DNA from: Lysobacterales bacterium
GTDB lineage: Bacteria; Pseudomonadota; Gammaproteobacteria; Xanthomonadales; SZUA-38
Direction: 5' to 3'
Length of the DNA stretch: 64,000 nucleotides
NCBI GenBank assembly: GCA_028285525.1
Contig: JANQOZ010000082.1
Location: 1 to 64,000 of the forward strand
Shown here: positions 1-8,354 of the stretch, piece by piece
Position numbering within the stretch: position 1 is the first letter of the stretch
How the letters are laid out: each line of letters opens with the position of its first letter
The notes under the pieces: model-generated
What the model saw: the letters and a program-made list of their open reading frames with translations, nothing else
Told to the model about the DNA's origin: nothing
The model's database searches: none
Program-made: the position numbers and the translations under genes

Positions 1-590
1 GACAGGTCCGACTTGCGACCGCCGACCGCATCTTTGCCGGTGGCTTTGCCCGCACGCAGCACGGGGTAATACTGCGTGAAGACAAAGTCGTCCGCAGCGG
101 CAGCCGCGTGACAGGCGTTACAGGCCTCGGTGGGGAAGGCCGAGGCGGTTTCTTTTAGGCTTTTGTGGTCGGGTGTCGAGAAGCTGAAATATGCCCAGTT
201 GCCAGGTTCGTCCGGGAAGTGGCGGGCGCTTTTGATGGTTGCTTCAAGACCGATGAACTCGCCCTGGAAATAGCCATTGCCGCTGACCGCAGACTTGCTG
301 CCGACGCTCACCAGCTCTTTGATCAGGATGGTGCCATCCTTGAATTCGCCCTTTCGCTTCCAGTGCTTCCACGCGCCTGGCTCCATATAGACGTTGTGGT
401 GTTCCGGAAAGGCGGCCTTGCCGTTGTTCATGTCGTTCGGCGTAACGGGCGTTCCGACGTAAACCCATTCACGGTAGCCAACCGGTCGCTTGAGCTCGCC
501 GTCCTTGATCTTGAAGGATTCAGCCAGCGCCGAAGTGGATAGGATTGAGGCGGACGCCAGCAGTGCGCCCATGATTCCCGCCGCTTTCAT
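1..590 (-). CDS. cytochrome P460 family protein (3' end outside window)
   Basis: Periplasmic c-type heme protein of the cytochrome P460 family; members oxidise hydroxylamine or handle nitric oxide, but the substrate here is unknown. Read from the ATG at 588-590 it has a signal peptide ending near residue 23 (ALA-ES). The P460 fold region follows, with the heme motif CNACH at residues 157-161 close to the C-terminus. The reading frame is open to base 1, so 196 residues are visible and the end is missing. GGGAG upstream of the ATG is a plausible ribosome binding site. It lies downstream of an AraC gene on the same strand, which may regulate it. The 125 bases between the two genes show no clear structure. 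Confidence 0.85.
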   Translation of the reverse strand, partial: MKAAGIMGALLASASILSTSALAESFKIKDGELKRPVGYREWVYVGTPVTPNDMNNGKAAFPEHHNVYMEPGAWKHWKRKGEFKDGTILIKELVSVGSKSAVSGNGYFQGEFIGLEATIKSARHFPDEPGNWAYFSFSTPDHKSLKETASAFPTEACNACHAAAAADDFVFTQYYPVLRAGKATGKDAVGGRKSDL

Positions 591-715
591 AAGTAGTCTC
601 CCGATACCTGGTAAACAGACACACGGTTATTCGTGCAGGACCAAGCTATCGGCGATAAAGACCTGACAATAGAACGTCGTTGCGATGAAGCAGAACGATC
701 TTGCGGTGTTGGGCG

Positions 716-1618
716 CTAGCGGCTCTTGCGAAAGGCCGCGGGCGACATACCCACCACGCGTTTGAAATGTCGCCGCAGGTGGTTTTCGTCGGCAAAACCC
801 AAATCCGCGGCAATCTGTGCGACGGGCAGGCGCGTACGGGTTCTTAAGAGCTCCCGGGCCCGGCTGATCCGAAGCTGAATGTGGAATTCGTGGGGCGGCA
901 GGCCGGTGGCTTTCTTGAACGATCGCGAGAAGTGAAACGGGGACATGCCAACAGCCTGGGCCAGCTCCTCAAGAGTCACCCGGTCACCGACCCGGTCAGA
1001 AAGGTACTCAACGGCTTGCGCCAGTCTGACTGCGCTAACCGTCGCGCCAGCGGACTCCGTTGGCGCTTTGTCCGATACTTCAGCGGACCTCAGCAGGCGG
1101 ACGCCCACAAGGTTGATCAACGAGGTAACGCTGAGGTCCGCCCCGTTTTCGGACAGGCTGACCTCGGCGTGAAGCTCGCCGAGCAGCGTCGCGAGGTGCT
1201 GATCAAAGACGCGAAACTGCGGCCTCAAAGCCGCCGCTTTCCAGGGCTCGCCGATCTCCTGCGCCATGCCGTCGATGAGGCCCGGCGGCAGCGTCAGATG
1301 AATCGAGGAGGACCGATAGTTCCAGTCCCAGCTCATCGGATAGCCCGCCGGGACAAAGGTGATGTGGTTGGTCGGGCAGTTCTGCCAAGACCACTCGCCC
1401 TGTTCGGTCTGCAGTGAGGAAACGACCGGCAGTCCGTCTACCGGCGTCCCGACGCTACAGTACAGCATGTGTTCCTGCTGGCCTCGCGGAAGCTCCACGG
1501 CGCCAGGGTCGCGGCTGCGAACCATCAGCTGGGCGCCACGACCGCAGCTTGCTCGAAAGTCGATCGACAACGGGTCGACGGAGGTCGCCGACACGGGCCG
1601 GGGTTCAGTCATGAGCAC
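716..1618 (-). CDS. AraC family transcriptional regulator
   Basis: DNA-binding regulator of 300 residues, a normal length for the family. The N-terminal half is a cupin-like sensing domain of unknown ligand. The C-terminal AraC domain (about residues 205-300) has two helix-turn-helix units: one begins VTLEELAQAVGMS, and the second is the typical IAADLGFADENHLRRHFKR type. ATG at 1618 is used; a second ATG two codons in is equally possible. It is divergent from the glycerate kinase gene with under 50 bases between the starts, and lies upstream of the cytochrome P460 gene. Either neighbour could be its target. No operator was recognised. Confidence 0.88.
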   Translation of the reverse strand: MLMTEPRPVSATSVDPLSIDFRASCGRGAQLMVRSRDPGAVELPRGQQEHMLYCSVGTPVDGLPVVSSLQTEQGEWSWQNCPTNHITFVPAGYPMSWDWNYRSSSIHLTLPPGLIDGMAQEIGEPWKAAALRPQFRVFDQHLATLLGELHAEVSLSENGADLSVTSLINLVGVRLLRSAEVSDKAPTESAGATVSAVRLAQAVEYLSDRVGDRVTLEELAQAVGMSPFHFSRSFKKATGLPPHEFHIQLRISRARELLRTRTRLPVAQIAADLGFADENHLRRHFKRVVGMSPAAFRKSR

Positions 1619-1665
1619 TAGCCAGCGTGGTCATACTCAGCATCTTATCGCAGACCAGAGACACT

Positions 1666-3045
1666 ATGTCGATGCGCCAACCGGACCAAAATCGGGGTCC
1701 CTGGTTGCCCGAGCCGTCAATTGCGCCTACGTTTGCTGGGCAGCCAGCCCGGGAGTGCAGCGCCGTCCAGTTCAGGAAACCCAGCAAGCCCAGCGGTCGG
1801 GCGTATCTCGAAGAGCGCTTCAGGACCGCGGTAGCCCGCTGCGCGCCGGCGATTGTCCTGCCCGACCTCCTGCCGGGCGACGCGCCGCAGGGCAAAAACG
1901 TGGTGTTCGGTGCCGGTAAGGCGGCGGCGGAAATGGCGGCCGTCGCGAACGAGCATTTAAAGGGCCGCTGCGAGGGTCTGGTCGTCACGCGATACGGCCA
2001 TACAACACCGTCGAGCACCGGCCTGGTCGAGGTGCTCGAGGCGGGGCATCCGGTGCCGGATGAGAGATCGGTATTTGGCGCCCGGCGAATGCTTGAGATT
2101 GCCGAGGCTGTGGCCCCAGAAGATCGCGTCCTTTTTATGTTCTCCGGCGGCGGGTCCGCGCTCCTTTGCGCGCCAATCGATGGCGTTTCGGTCGATCAGA
2201 AAAAAGACCTCACCCAAAAGCTGCTGCGCAGCGGTGCGCCGATCGAAGACATCAACTGCGTTCGAAAGCATCTATCCGCCATCAAGGGTGGCCAACTCGC
2301 AAGCCGAGTCACGTCAGGCGCCGAACTCTCTACGTTTTTGATTTCTGACGTCGTGGGGGATGCGCCGTCCGATATCGCGTCTGGACCATCGATTCCCATG
2401 GACCCCGATCCGGCAGCGGCAATCAGAGTGTTAAGGCAATACGTTGGCGAACCGGAGCCCGGGCTGGTAGAGGCACTGAGGGCGGCAAAACGGCGTCGGG
2501 CGCCGGATCACCCGGTGGTGGTAGCAGCCAGCGCCAGGACCGCTCTGGCGGCGATCAGGACTGATCTTGAAGCTGACGGCTGGACGGTCAGAATGCTTGG
2601 TGATGACCTGCAGGGGGACGCGACGCGGGTGGGCGCGGAGCACGCTCAGCTGGCCGTTGAGTGCCGCAACGAAGAGTGTCCCGTCGCGCTGATCTCCGGA
2701 GGTGAATTGGTCGTTCAGGTCGGCAACGCCAATGGACGCGGTGGCCCTAACCTGGAGTACCTCACCAGCTTGATGCTCACGCTTGCAGGTGCCGAAGGCA
2801 TTGAGGCCTTGGCCTGTGACAGTGACGGCATCGACGGCACCGAGGACAACGCCGGGGGCTACGTGAACGCCGATTCGCTGCAGCGCCTCGCAGCGCTGGG
2901 GCTCGACCCCGGCGCTCTTTTAAAGGACAACAACACCTATGCGTGCTTTGACGCGCTGGGTGATCTGATTGTCACCGGTCCTACGCGAACGAACGTGAAT
3001 GACATTCGGATCATTCTGATCGACCCCCGCCTCCCAATGGCATAG
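1666..3045 (+). CDS. glycerate 2-kinase (GckA/TtuD, MOFRL family)
   Basis: Predicted ATP-dependent kinase that phosphorylates glycerate, usually to 2-phosphoglycerate, at the end of glyoxylate, tartrate or serine-type pathways. The 459-residue product has both family domains. The N-terminal DUF4147 part contains the glycine-rich GGGSALL stretch and the motif ISDVVGDAPSDIASGPS. The C-terminal MOFRL part contains CDSDGIDGTEDNAGG. An upstream in-frame start at 1627 exists, but the residues it adds and the first 30 or so after 1666 do not look like family sequence. ATG 1666 or 1672 is therefore more likely. It is divergent from the AraC gene, which might control it. Function is clear at family level; the pathway here is not. 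Confidence 0.85.
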   Translation: MSMRQPDQNRGPWLPEPSIAPTFAGQPARECSAVQFRKPSKPSGRAYLEERFRTAVARCAPAIVLPDLLPGDAPQGKNVVFGAGKAAAEMAAVANEHLKGRCEGLVVTRYGHTTPSSTGLVEVLEAGHPVPDERSVFGARRMLEIAEAVAPEDRVLFMFSGGGSALLCAPIDGVSVDQKKDLTQKLLRSGAPIEDINCVRKHLSAIKGGQLASRVTSGAELSTFLISDVVGDAPSDIASGPSIPMDPDPAAAIRVLRQYVGEPEPGLVEALRAAKRRRAPDHPVVVAASARTALAAIRTDLEADGWTVRMLGDDLQGDATRVGAEHAQLAVECRNEECPVALISGGELVVQVGNANGRGGPNLEYLTSLMLTLAGAEGIEALACDSDGIDGTEDNAGGYVNADSLQRLAALGLDPGALLKDNNTYACFDALGDLIVTGPTRTNVNDIRIILIDPRLPMA

Positions 3046-3101
3046 GGAGCAGGGCGTTCCGAGCAGCGTTGTTGGATTGAGTGTTGTCACTCCGAAGGCG
3101 A

Positions 3102-3530
3102 TCACTCAGTCGGAATCGCTTCCGGCGTGTATTGGGCAGCGAATTCCGCGGTCGGCGGGATCGGTTTGATGACGTCAATCAGGACACCGTTAGGATCACG
3201 TGTGATGAAGTGTCTTTGGCCGAACGCCTCATCGGTGAGTGGTTTTAACATCGGCAACTCTGCATGCTTGAGCCGCTCGAACTCTGCGTCGACATCCTCG
3301 ACTTCGAAGTTAAGGATGAGGCCACGAGTCATTCCGCGCCCGCCCTCCGGGATGGTCTCGTGAGTACTCTCAAGGATTGCAAGGTTCACACTTGGGTCTT
3401 CCTTTGACTGCAGGTGGCAGTACCAGTCGGCGTCAAAGCTCACGCTGAAACGGAAGTGGTCAACGTAGAAAGCTTTTGTGGCTGCGACGTCGTCAGTCTG
3501 AATAACCGGGTAGTACTGGGTGCATTTCAT
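3102..3530 (-). CDS. VOC (glyoxalase/bleomycin resistance) family protein
   Basis: Cytosolic vicinal-oxygen-chelate fold protein of 142 residues. Its beta-alpha-beta-beta-beta halves begin [21 protein letters not shown] and end [17 protein letters not shown]. Members are metal-dependent lyases, dioxygenases or drug-binding proteins, and the substrate here is unknown. The ATG at 3528-3530 was chosen because a longer open frame to 3653 would translate through the operator region and into the tetR gene. It is divergent from the TetR gene, with two matching operators between them. It is therefore the likely target of that repressor and may act on or bind the ligand the repressor senses. Confidence 0.82.
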   Translation of the reverse strand: MKCTQYYPVIQTDDVAATKAFYVDHFRFSVSFDADWYCHLQSKEDPSVNLAILESTHETIPEGGRGMTRGLILNFEVEDVDAEFERLKHAELPMLKPLTDEAFGQRHFITRDPNGVLIDVIKPIPPTAEFAAQYTPEAIPTE

Positions 3531-3549
3531 GTTGTGATGCCTCAGTGAG

Positions 3550-3570
3550 ATACATACAGTGTGTATGTAT
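3550..3570. promoter_or_regulatory. TetR operator 1 (inverted repeat)
   Basis: A perfect inverted repeat, ATACATACA-GTG-TGTATGTAT, sits between the divergent VOC and TetR genes, 20 bases from the VOC start codon. Nine-base arms around a three-base spacer are typical of TetR-family operators. A second copy of the core lies 29 bases downstream. Confidence 0.8.
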
Positions 3571-3580
3571 ATGATCATAA

Positions 3581-3597
3581 ACATACAGGCTGTATGT
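3581..3597. promoter_or_regulatory. TetR operator 2 (inverted repeat)
   Basis: ACATACA-GGC-TGTATGT repeats the core of the first operator with a different spacer and directly abuts the tetR start codon at 3598. Binding here should block both initiation regions, so it is read as the autoregulatory site. Confidence 0.78.
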
Positions 3598-4206
3598 ATG
3601 CAAGCCCAAAAAACCCCACGTTCCAACCAATCCCGTACCGAAGCCACGCGCAAGGCGCTGATCTCGGCCGCCAGGACGCTGTTTGCGAAAAACGGCTATG
3701 CCGACACTTCAACGCCCGACATCGTCAAAGCGGCAGGCGTCACGCGCGGAGCTCTTTACCACCACTTCGACGACAAGCTGGACTTGTTTCGCGCCGTTGT
3801 GACCCAGGAGTACACCACGGTCGCAGCAGAGATTGACGCTTCCGCCACGGCGAGCCCGCGTTCGGCCCTTGACGCGCTGCGGCAGGGCAGCCGTGGCTTT
3901 CTGGCGGCGATGGAGGATCAGGGACGCGTGCGCATCATGCTGCTGGATGGGCCCGTGGTGCTCGGTCCAGCGGAACTGAGCCGCATTGACCGCGAAACCT
4001 CTGCCGACTCTCTTCGTTTAGGGCTTGAGGCCGCAATGCAGGCCGGTGAGCTGAAGAAGCTACCCGTCGAGCCCTTAACGCTGCAGCTTTCGGCATTGTT
4101 TGATCGCGCCGCGGTCGCGATTTCTGCCGGCGACGACAAGAACCAGCACCTGGAGGTTGTCGACGCCATTCTGGCGACCCTGGCTCAGGTGAAAGAGCGA
4201 AGTTGA
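3598..4206 (+). CDS. TetR/AcrR family transcriptional repressor
   Basis: Ligand-responsive DNA-binding repressor of 202 residues. The N-terminal helix-turn-helix is classical ([25 protein letters not shown] followed by [20 protein letters not shown]). The rest is the variable all-alpha ligand-binding and dimerisation domain. An earlier in-frame start at 3559 would translate the operator sequence, so ATG 3598 is preferred. It is divergent from the VOC gene and separated from it by two copies of ACATACA-N3-TGTATGT, which fits autoregulation plus control of the VOC gene. The inducer is not evident. Confidence 0.9.
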   Translation: MQAQKTPRSNQSRTEATRKALISAARTLFAKNGYADTSTPDIVKAAGVTRGALYHHFDDKLDLFRAVVTQEYTTVAAEIDASATASPRSALDALRQGSRGFLAAMEDQGRVRIMLLDGPVVLGPAELSRIDRETSADSLRLGLEAAMQAGELKKLPVEPLTLQLSALFDRAAVAISAGDDKNQHLEVVDAILATLAQVKERS

Positions 4207-4284
4207 TTTTCGACAGCGAACGGTGAGCACAACCGGCGCGGGATCGCATCTTGCGCCTCGATGATTTGCCCGTGTGATTGTCGC

Positions 4285-6504
4285 CTAGAAGTTCATCTCG
4301 GCTTCAAAGCCGATGATTCGGGGCGCATCAAACGGCGCATAAAAGTTCCCGTCGTCGCCACTGAAATTGCCGAATGCCAGACCGCTCTCGAGACGCTCAT
4401 TGGTCAGGTTTTCCGCAAAGAACCGAAGGGCGTAGCGTTCGCCCTCGTAGCCTGCCTGCAGATTGAACACGGCGACGGAATCCCGGGTTGTAAGGCTGCG
4501 CTCGTCAAGCGGCGTGTCGCCGGTCAGGCTGATCTCTCCCCTGAGGAACAGACCGCTGTTTGTCTCGTAGCGGGCTGCCAGATTGGCGTCAAACTCGGGC
4601 ACCAGTTTGACAGGCAGGCCGCGCAGGTTTTCGGTGGCCGTAAATTGAAAATCCTGGTAGGTGGCGTCTGTATAGCCGATTGCTGCGTTGAGCTTGAGAT
4701 TGTCGTTCACCTCGTAGGCCGTCTCAATCTCGAACCCGGTGCTCTCGATGGAGGCGTTGGCAGCAATAAATGCTGTTGAGATAACCTGCCCCTGATCGTT
4801 AAACAAAACCTGTACTTCCTGCCAATTGTCGGACTCGATGTAAAAAACCGAAAAGTTGGCATAGCCTCGGCCGTTGGGGAAACGGGTTTTCAGACCGAGC
4901 TCATAGCTCCAGACCGTTTCCTGGTCGAAGCGGACCACCTCGTCAGAAAGCGCAGCATCCGCGGCTGCGAGATTAAAGCCGCCAGGGATGTAGCCCTTCG
5001 ATGCGCTGGCGTAGAGGTTCAGGTTATCGGTAGCTTCGTAGCTCAGAACTCCCCTCGGCAGAAACTCCTCGAACGTCTCTTCAAGAGAAATATCCTGAAA
5101 AGGAAGCTGGGCAAAGCCAAGGTCGAGGATGCCTTCCTGCTGCTCGGTCGATCGTTTGGCTCGATCCCAGCGTAGGCCAAGAGTGCCTGATAGCCCCTCG
5201 ATTCCGAGTCCTGCCGTTGCCGACAAAAAGAGGGCGAAGTCTCTTGATTCGTTGGCCTGCGGCGGTGACAGGGCGTAGCTGTCCAGGCTCGCAGGTCCGA
5301 AGGCTGTACCCAGCTGGATTTCGTCCTCTTCGCGATAAAAGGATGCTCCGATCAGGTACTCGAAGACATCGCTGTCGGGCGAGGTGAATCGCACCTCACC
5401 GCTTACGATGGTCTCTTGTTCAATATCGCGACCCGCGATGGTTGGGAGCGCCGTCAAATCCAGATCCAGACCTGCTGAATCTTCGTCGGCATCAGCGTAG
5501 GAGAAGGCGAAGTCCAACGCGCCGTAATCGAGCTCATAAGTGGCGCTCAGGCCAGCTACGATGTTCTGTTCGGTGGTCAGTTTTGGCGCGTCATTCAGGA
5601 ACTCGAACCGACCCACGCTTCGGCCACCGTTGAAGGAATCCCGATAGGTCTGGTCATAAAGGTCACGATCGAGCGGCGCATACTCTTGTTCAAACAGCCC
5701 CGGCGCGTCCGTATCCAGGATATAAGCCGTTGCGTTGATCTCCAGGTTTTCCGTCGGCGTATAGGTCAGCCGCCCCTGAAGGAAAAGATCACGGATCTCG
5801 CCGGGCTCGCCGATCGAAGAGGCGGGGTTGGAGATGTAGGCATCTTCTTCCGAGGCTTTAAAGGCCAGGGAACCCAGCAAAGTCCCGTCGATCAGGGGGC
5901 CGCCGACAAACCCGTCGACCCCATAGCCCAGGTCGCCGTTGTAGGTTGACGCCGTCAGTCGAACCTGACTCTCAACGGTTTCCTGGGGTTGGCGTGTTGT
6001 GATCAGGATCAGCCCCGCCTCGCTGTTCGCGCCGTAAAGCGTTGACTGGGGGCCGCGCAGTACCTCGATCGAGGAAATTTGATTGAGAACCGCGTTACTC
6101 AGTTCGCGAAATGGTATCCCGTCAATGTATATCGCTGCGCGGTTGACGATGAACGGGTTTGATTCAATCCCGCGTATCGAGACGAACACAGAGCTGAGCT
6201 GTCCGCTCTCGTTGAACTGGACATTAGGTACGAGGTCGTCGATGCGACGAACGTCGCGCAGCCGGGTTTCTCTTATGGTCGCCGCGTCCAGAACAGTGAC
6301 GGACAGGTCACTCTCCAGCAAGCTTTCTTCGCGCTTCTGGCCCGTAACAACAATCTCTTCGACCTCTGCTGGCGCAGACTCCTCCTGATCAGGCTCTGTT
6401 TGCGCCGAAACGGTGACATGAGGTACCAGGACGGAACCGATTGCGAACAGCAGCGTGTAGATCGGTTTACCGGCGGAAATTTGGGGGGCAAAAGGGCGAT
6501 GCAT
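4285..6504 (-). CDS. TonB-dependent outer membrane receptor
   Basis: Outer membrane gated transporter of 739 residues that takes up a large or scarce ligand using TonB energy. It has an N-terminal export signal (AQ cleavage near residue 35), a TonB box-like EEIVVTGQKR near residues 49-58, and a plug domain with the typical IDGIPFRE and EVLRGPQSTLYGAN motifs. The beta-barrel ends in a terminal phenylalanine. It resembles the receptors for organic compounds found next to catabolic genes rather than a siderophore receptor with a known ligand, but this is inference. It is the last gene of a minus-strand group with an AraC regulator directly upstream, and a perfect inverted repeat lies just upstream of its start. 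Confidence 0.9.
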   Translation of the reverse strand: MHRPFAPQISAGKPIYTLLFAIGSVLVPHVTVSAQTEPDQEESAPAEVEEIVVTGQKREESLLESDLSVTVLDAATIRETRLRDVRRIDDLVPNVQFNESGQLSSVFVSIRGIESNPFIVNRAAIYIDGIPFRELSNAVLNQISSIEVLRGPQSTLYGANSEAGLILITTRQPQETVESQVRLTASTYNGDLGYGVDGFVGGPLIDGTLLGSLAFKASEEDAYISNPASSIGEPGEIRDLFLQGRLTYTPTENLEINATAYILDTDAPGLFEQEYAPLDRDLYDQTYRDSFNGGRSVGRFEFLNDAPKLTTEQNIVAGLSATYELDYGALDFAFSYADADEDSAGLDLDLTALPTIAGRDIEQETIVSGEVRFTSPDSDVFEYLIGASFYREEDEIQLGTAFGPASLDSYALSPPQANESRDFALFLSATAGLGIEGLSGTLGLRWDRAKRSTEQQEGILDLGFAQLPFQDISLEETFEEFLPRGVLSYEATDNLNLYASASKGYIPGGFNLAAADAALSDEVVRFDQETVWSYELGLKTRFPNGRGYANFSVFYIESDNWQEVQVLFNDQGQVISTAFIAANASIESTGFEIETAYEVNDNLKLNAAIGYTDATYQDFQFTATENLRGLPVKLVPEFDANLAARYETNSGLFLRGEISLTGDTPLDERSLTTRDSVAVFNLQAGYEGERYALRFFAENLTNERLESGLAFGNFSGDDGNFYAPFDAPRIIGFEAEMNF

Positions 6505-6534
6505 GGCCGATGCGGGCTCCGACTGCGACAGAGG

Positions 6535-6555
6535 AAACGTTACAACGTAACGTTT
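6535..6555. promoter_or_regulatory. operator-like inverted repeat upstream of the TonB receptor
   Basis: A perfect repeat with nine-base arms, AAACGTTAC-AAC-GTAACGTTT, lies 30 bases upstream of the receptor start codon, in the 123-base gap after the AraC gene. It could bind a repressor or activator. Short symmetric sites with a three-base spacer suit TetR-type proteins more than AraC proteins, which usually bind direct repeats. Confidence 0.55.
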
Positions 6556-6627
6556 ATGAACGTCTCAATACTGCAGGAGCGATCGTGGCCCCAGCAAGCG
6601 GGATTTCTACGCGATCGAGCGGTTTTC

Positions 6628-7497
6628 CTACGCGCTGCGACGCTTGTGATTCAGCAGCTTGCTCGGCGGGAATCCGTAGTACCTGGCAAAGGCGGTACTG
6701 AACGCGTTAGGGCTGTAACCAACCGCGTTGGCCGCGGTGGCAACCAGTGCACCAGCCTCGAGAAGAGCAGCAGCTTCTTCCATGCGTCGTCGGATGAGGA
6801 ACTCGGCGATGGACTCACCAAAGGTGTTCCGGAACGCGGTGGTCAGGACCCGAGCACTCATTCCGTGTCGTTTCGCTAGATCATCCAAAGTGACCGGTAT
6901 GGCGAGACCAGCCTCGATGCCATCCACGACTTCCTGCATTTTGCGTTGGAGTCTGCTCGACTTGACGCGGCCATAGCGCCCCTGCAAGAGCGACGACACC
7001 ATGGCGCTGAGTTCCAACGCTCGGCTTTGGTACATCATCTCCAGATCTTTTCCGCAAAACTCGTTGCTGACTGACGTGACGAGGCGAGGAACGGATCGTA
7101 GTGCCTTGCCCGCGATAGGAATCAACGGCGCGCCTTTGGCGATCTGAGCGATGCCGGCGATTACGCCATCGTCATCTTCCAGTGCCTCAGCAGGCACAAA
7201 GTAGCCAAAGGAGCTGACGGCACCGGACCCTACTTCGGTTCGGAAGCAGACGGAATCATCAGGTGCGTAGAGTACGTTCATCACCGGGCCCGCCGCCTCG
7301 AACCCTCCAAAGCCGTCAGCCTGTGTACGGATGTTGGCGATCCCGCAGCTGATATGAAGACCGGCGGGAAGAAATGCATCGTAGGAGCCGGCTGGCCCGT
7401 TGGCACGGTGCGAGTACCAGATGACGCCCGAGTTCAGTCCGATTTCTTGGTTGCTGACCTGGGCCTTTTCAGCAAATTCCTCGAACTCTCGGGTCAC
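6628..7497 (-). CDS. AraC family transcriptional regulator
   Basis: 289-residue regulator. The first 180 residues form a cupin-like sensing domain related to the AraC-binding-like domain of activators for aromatic degradation. The C-terminal AraC domain (about 190-289) begins IPVTLDDLAKRHGMSARVL and continues with the second helix-turn-helix AANAVGYSPNAFSTAFARYYG. It is followed 123 bases later by the TonB receptor gene and preceded after 21 bases by the NAD(P)-binding protein. It is probably the local regulator of this group; the ligand is unknown. Confidence 0.87.
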   Translation of the reverse strand: MTREFEEFAEKAQVSNQEIGLNSGVIWYSHRANGPAGSYDAFLPAGLHISCGIANIRTQADGFGGFEAAGPVMNVLYAPDDSVCFRTEVGSGAVSSFGYFVPAEALEDDDGVIAGIAQIAKGAPLIPIAGKALRSVPRLVTSVSNEFCGKDLEMMYQSRALELSAMVSSLLQGRYGRVKSSRLQRKMQEVVDGIEAGLAIPVTLDDLAKRHGMSARVLTTAFRNTFGESIAEFLIRRRMEEAAALLEAGALVATAANAVGYSPNAFSTAFARYYGFPPSKLLNHKRRSA

Positions 7498-7518
7498 GGC
7501 TGGTCCTTCGGGTTGGCG

Positions 7519-8325
7519 CTACGGACGGCGTTCCAGGTAGACCGAATTGAGTGCAATGATTTTCCGGTTTTCCAGGATGGTCCCGCTCGCGTAGTCTTCG
7601 TCTCTCGCGCTCACCTCCAGCATCGCCCGTCCGATCGATTCTGCGGCGACCGCTGCCTTGATGGGCGCCAGGATGGCGTAAAGAAATCGATGCCCGAGGT
7701 GGGCCTCGGCCTCGGTCGGCAGGATGACCGACGGGCGGTAGGACACCACCCGGATGTTCGAACCTGCGGCCATGCTGGCCAGCTGCGTCTCCGCCCGTGC
7801 TTTTTCCCGCGCCCACATCATGCGGGATTCGGCCTTGGCGCCGCTGCCGCTGACGTAGTGGAATGACGCTTGGGGCTTTTGGCTCGCGGCCAGCCACTCG
7901 GTTAGGAACCGAGAGGGATAGTCCACGTGGATTTCGCCGTACCTTTGTTCGTCGACACCGGTTGAACTGATCCCGATCGCCCAGTAGACCGCGTCTACCT
8001 CAGCGATCGAGTCCGTTAGCGACGCATAGTCCAGGTAGTCTTTGTGGATTGTCATGGTGACCTTGCCGGTTGCCACCCCGGCCTCAATCCGCGGTGACGG
8101 CCGGCGAGTGATGACGTGAATGGCGTTGACGTCGGGGTCGTTGAGCGCCGCCTTCAGCAGGCCGTCCCCGATTGTGCCCGTCGCGCCAAAGATCGCTACT
8201 TTTCCGTACATGCCCGTATCGAGTTTATCGCCGTGATCAAGCCCATCACCTCCGGCTCTCGCCAGGAATAAGCCGAGGTAGGCGAGAGCGACAACGGCTG
8301 TGACCCCGAAAAGGAACTTGCGCAC
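7519..8325 (-). CDS. NAD(P)-binding Rossmann-fold protein (atypical short-chain reductase/NmrA-like)
   Basis: 268 residues. An N-terminal hydrophobic segment (about 4-22) looks like a membrane anchor or uncleaved signal. A nucleotide-binding motif follows, VAIFGATGTIGDGLL, near residues 47-61. The later YVSGSGAKAESRMMWAREKARAE stretch supplies the Tyr/Lys-like region of atypical SDR proteins. It is likely a reductase or a redox-sensing NAD(P)-binding protein of unknown substrate. It sits between the cytochrome c-rhodanese fusion and the AraC gene on one strand, with gaps of under 30 bases, suggesting one transcript. Confidence 0.75.
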   Translation of the reverse strand: MRKFLFGVTAVVALAYLGLFLARAGGDGLDHGDKLDTGMYGKVAIFGATGTIGDGLLKAALNDPDVNAIHVITRRPSPRIEAGVATGKVTMTIHKDYLDYASLTDSIAEVDAVYWAIGISSTGVDEQRYGEIHVDYPSRFLTEWLAASQKPQASFHYVSGSGAKAESRMMWAREKARAETQLASMAAGSNIRVVSYRPSVILPTEAEAHLGHRFLYAILAPIKAAVAAESIGRAMLEVSARDEDYASGTILENRKIIALNSVYLERRP

Positions 8326-8354
8326 GCGATCAACCCAGGGCCGTCATGACCGCG

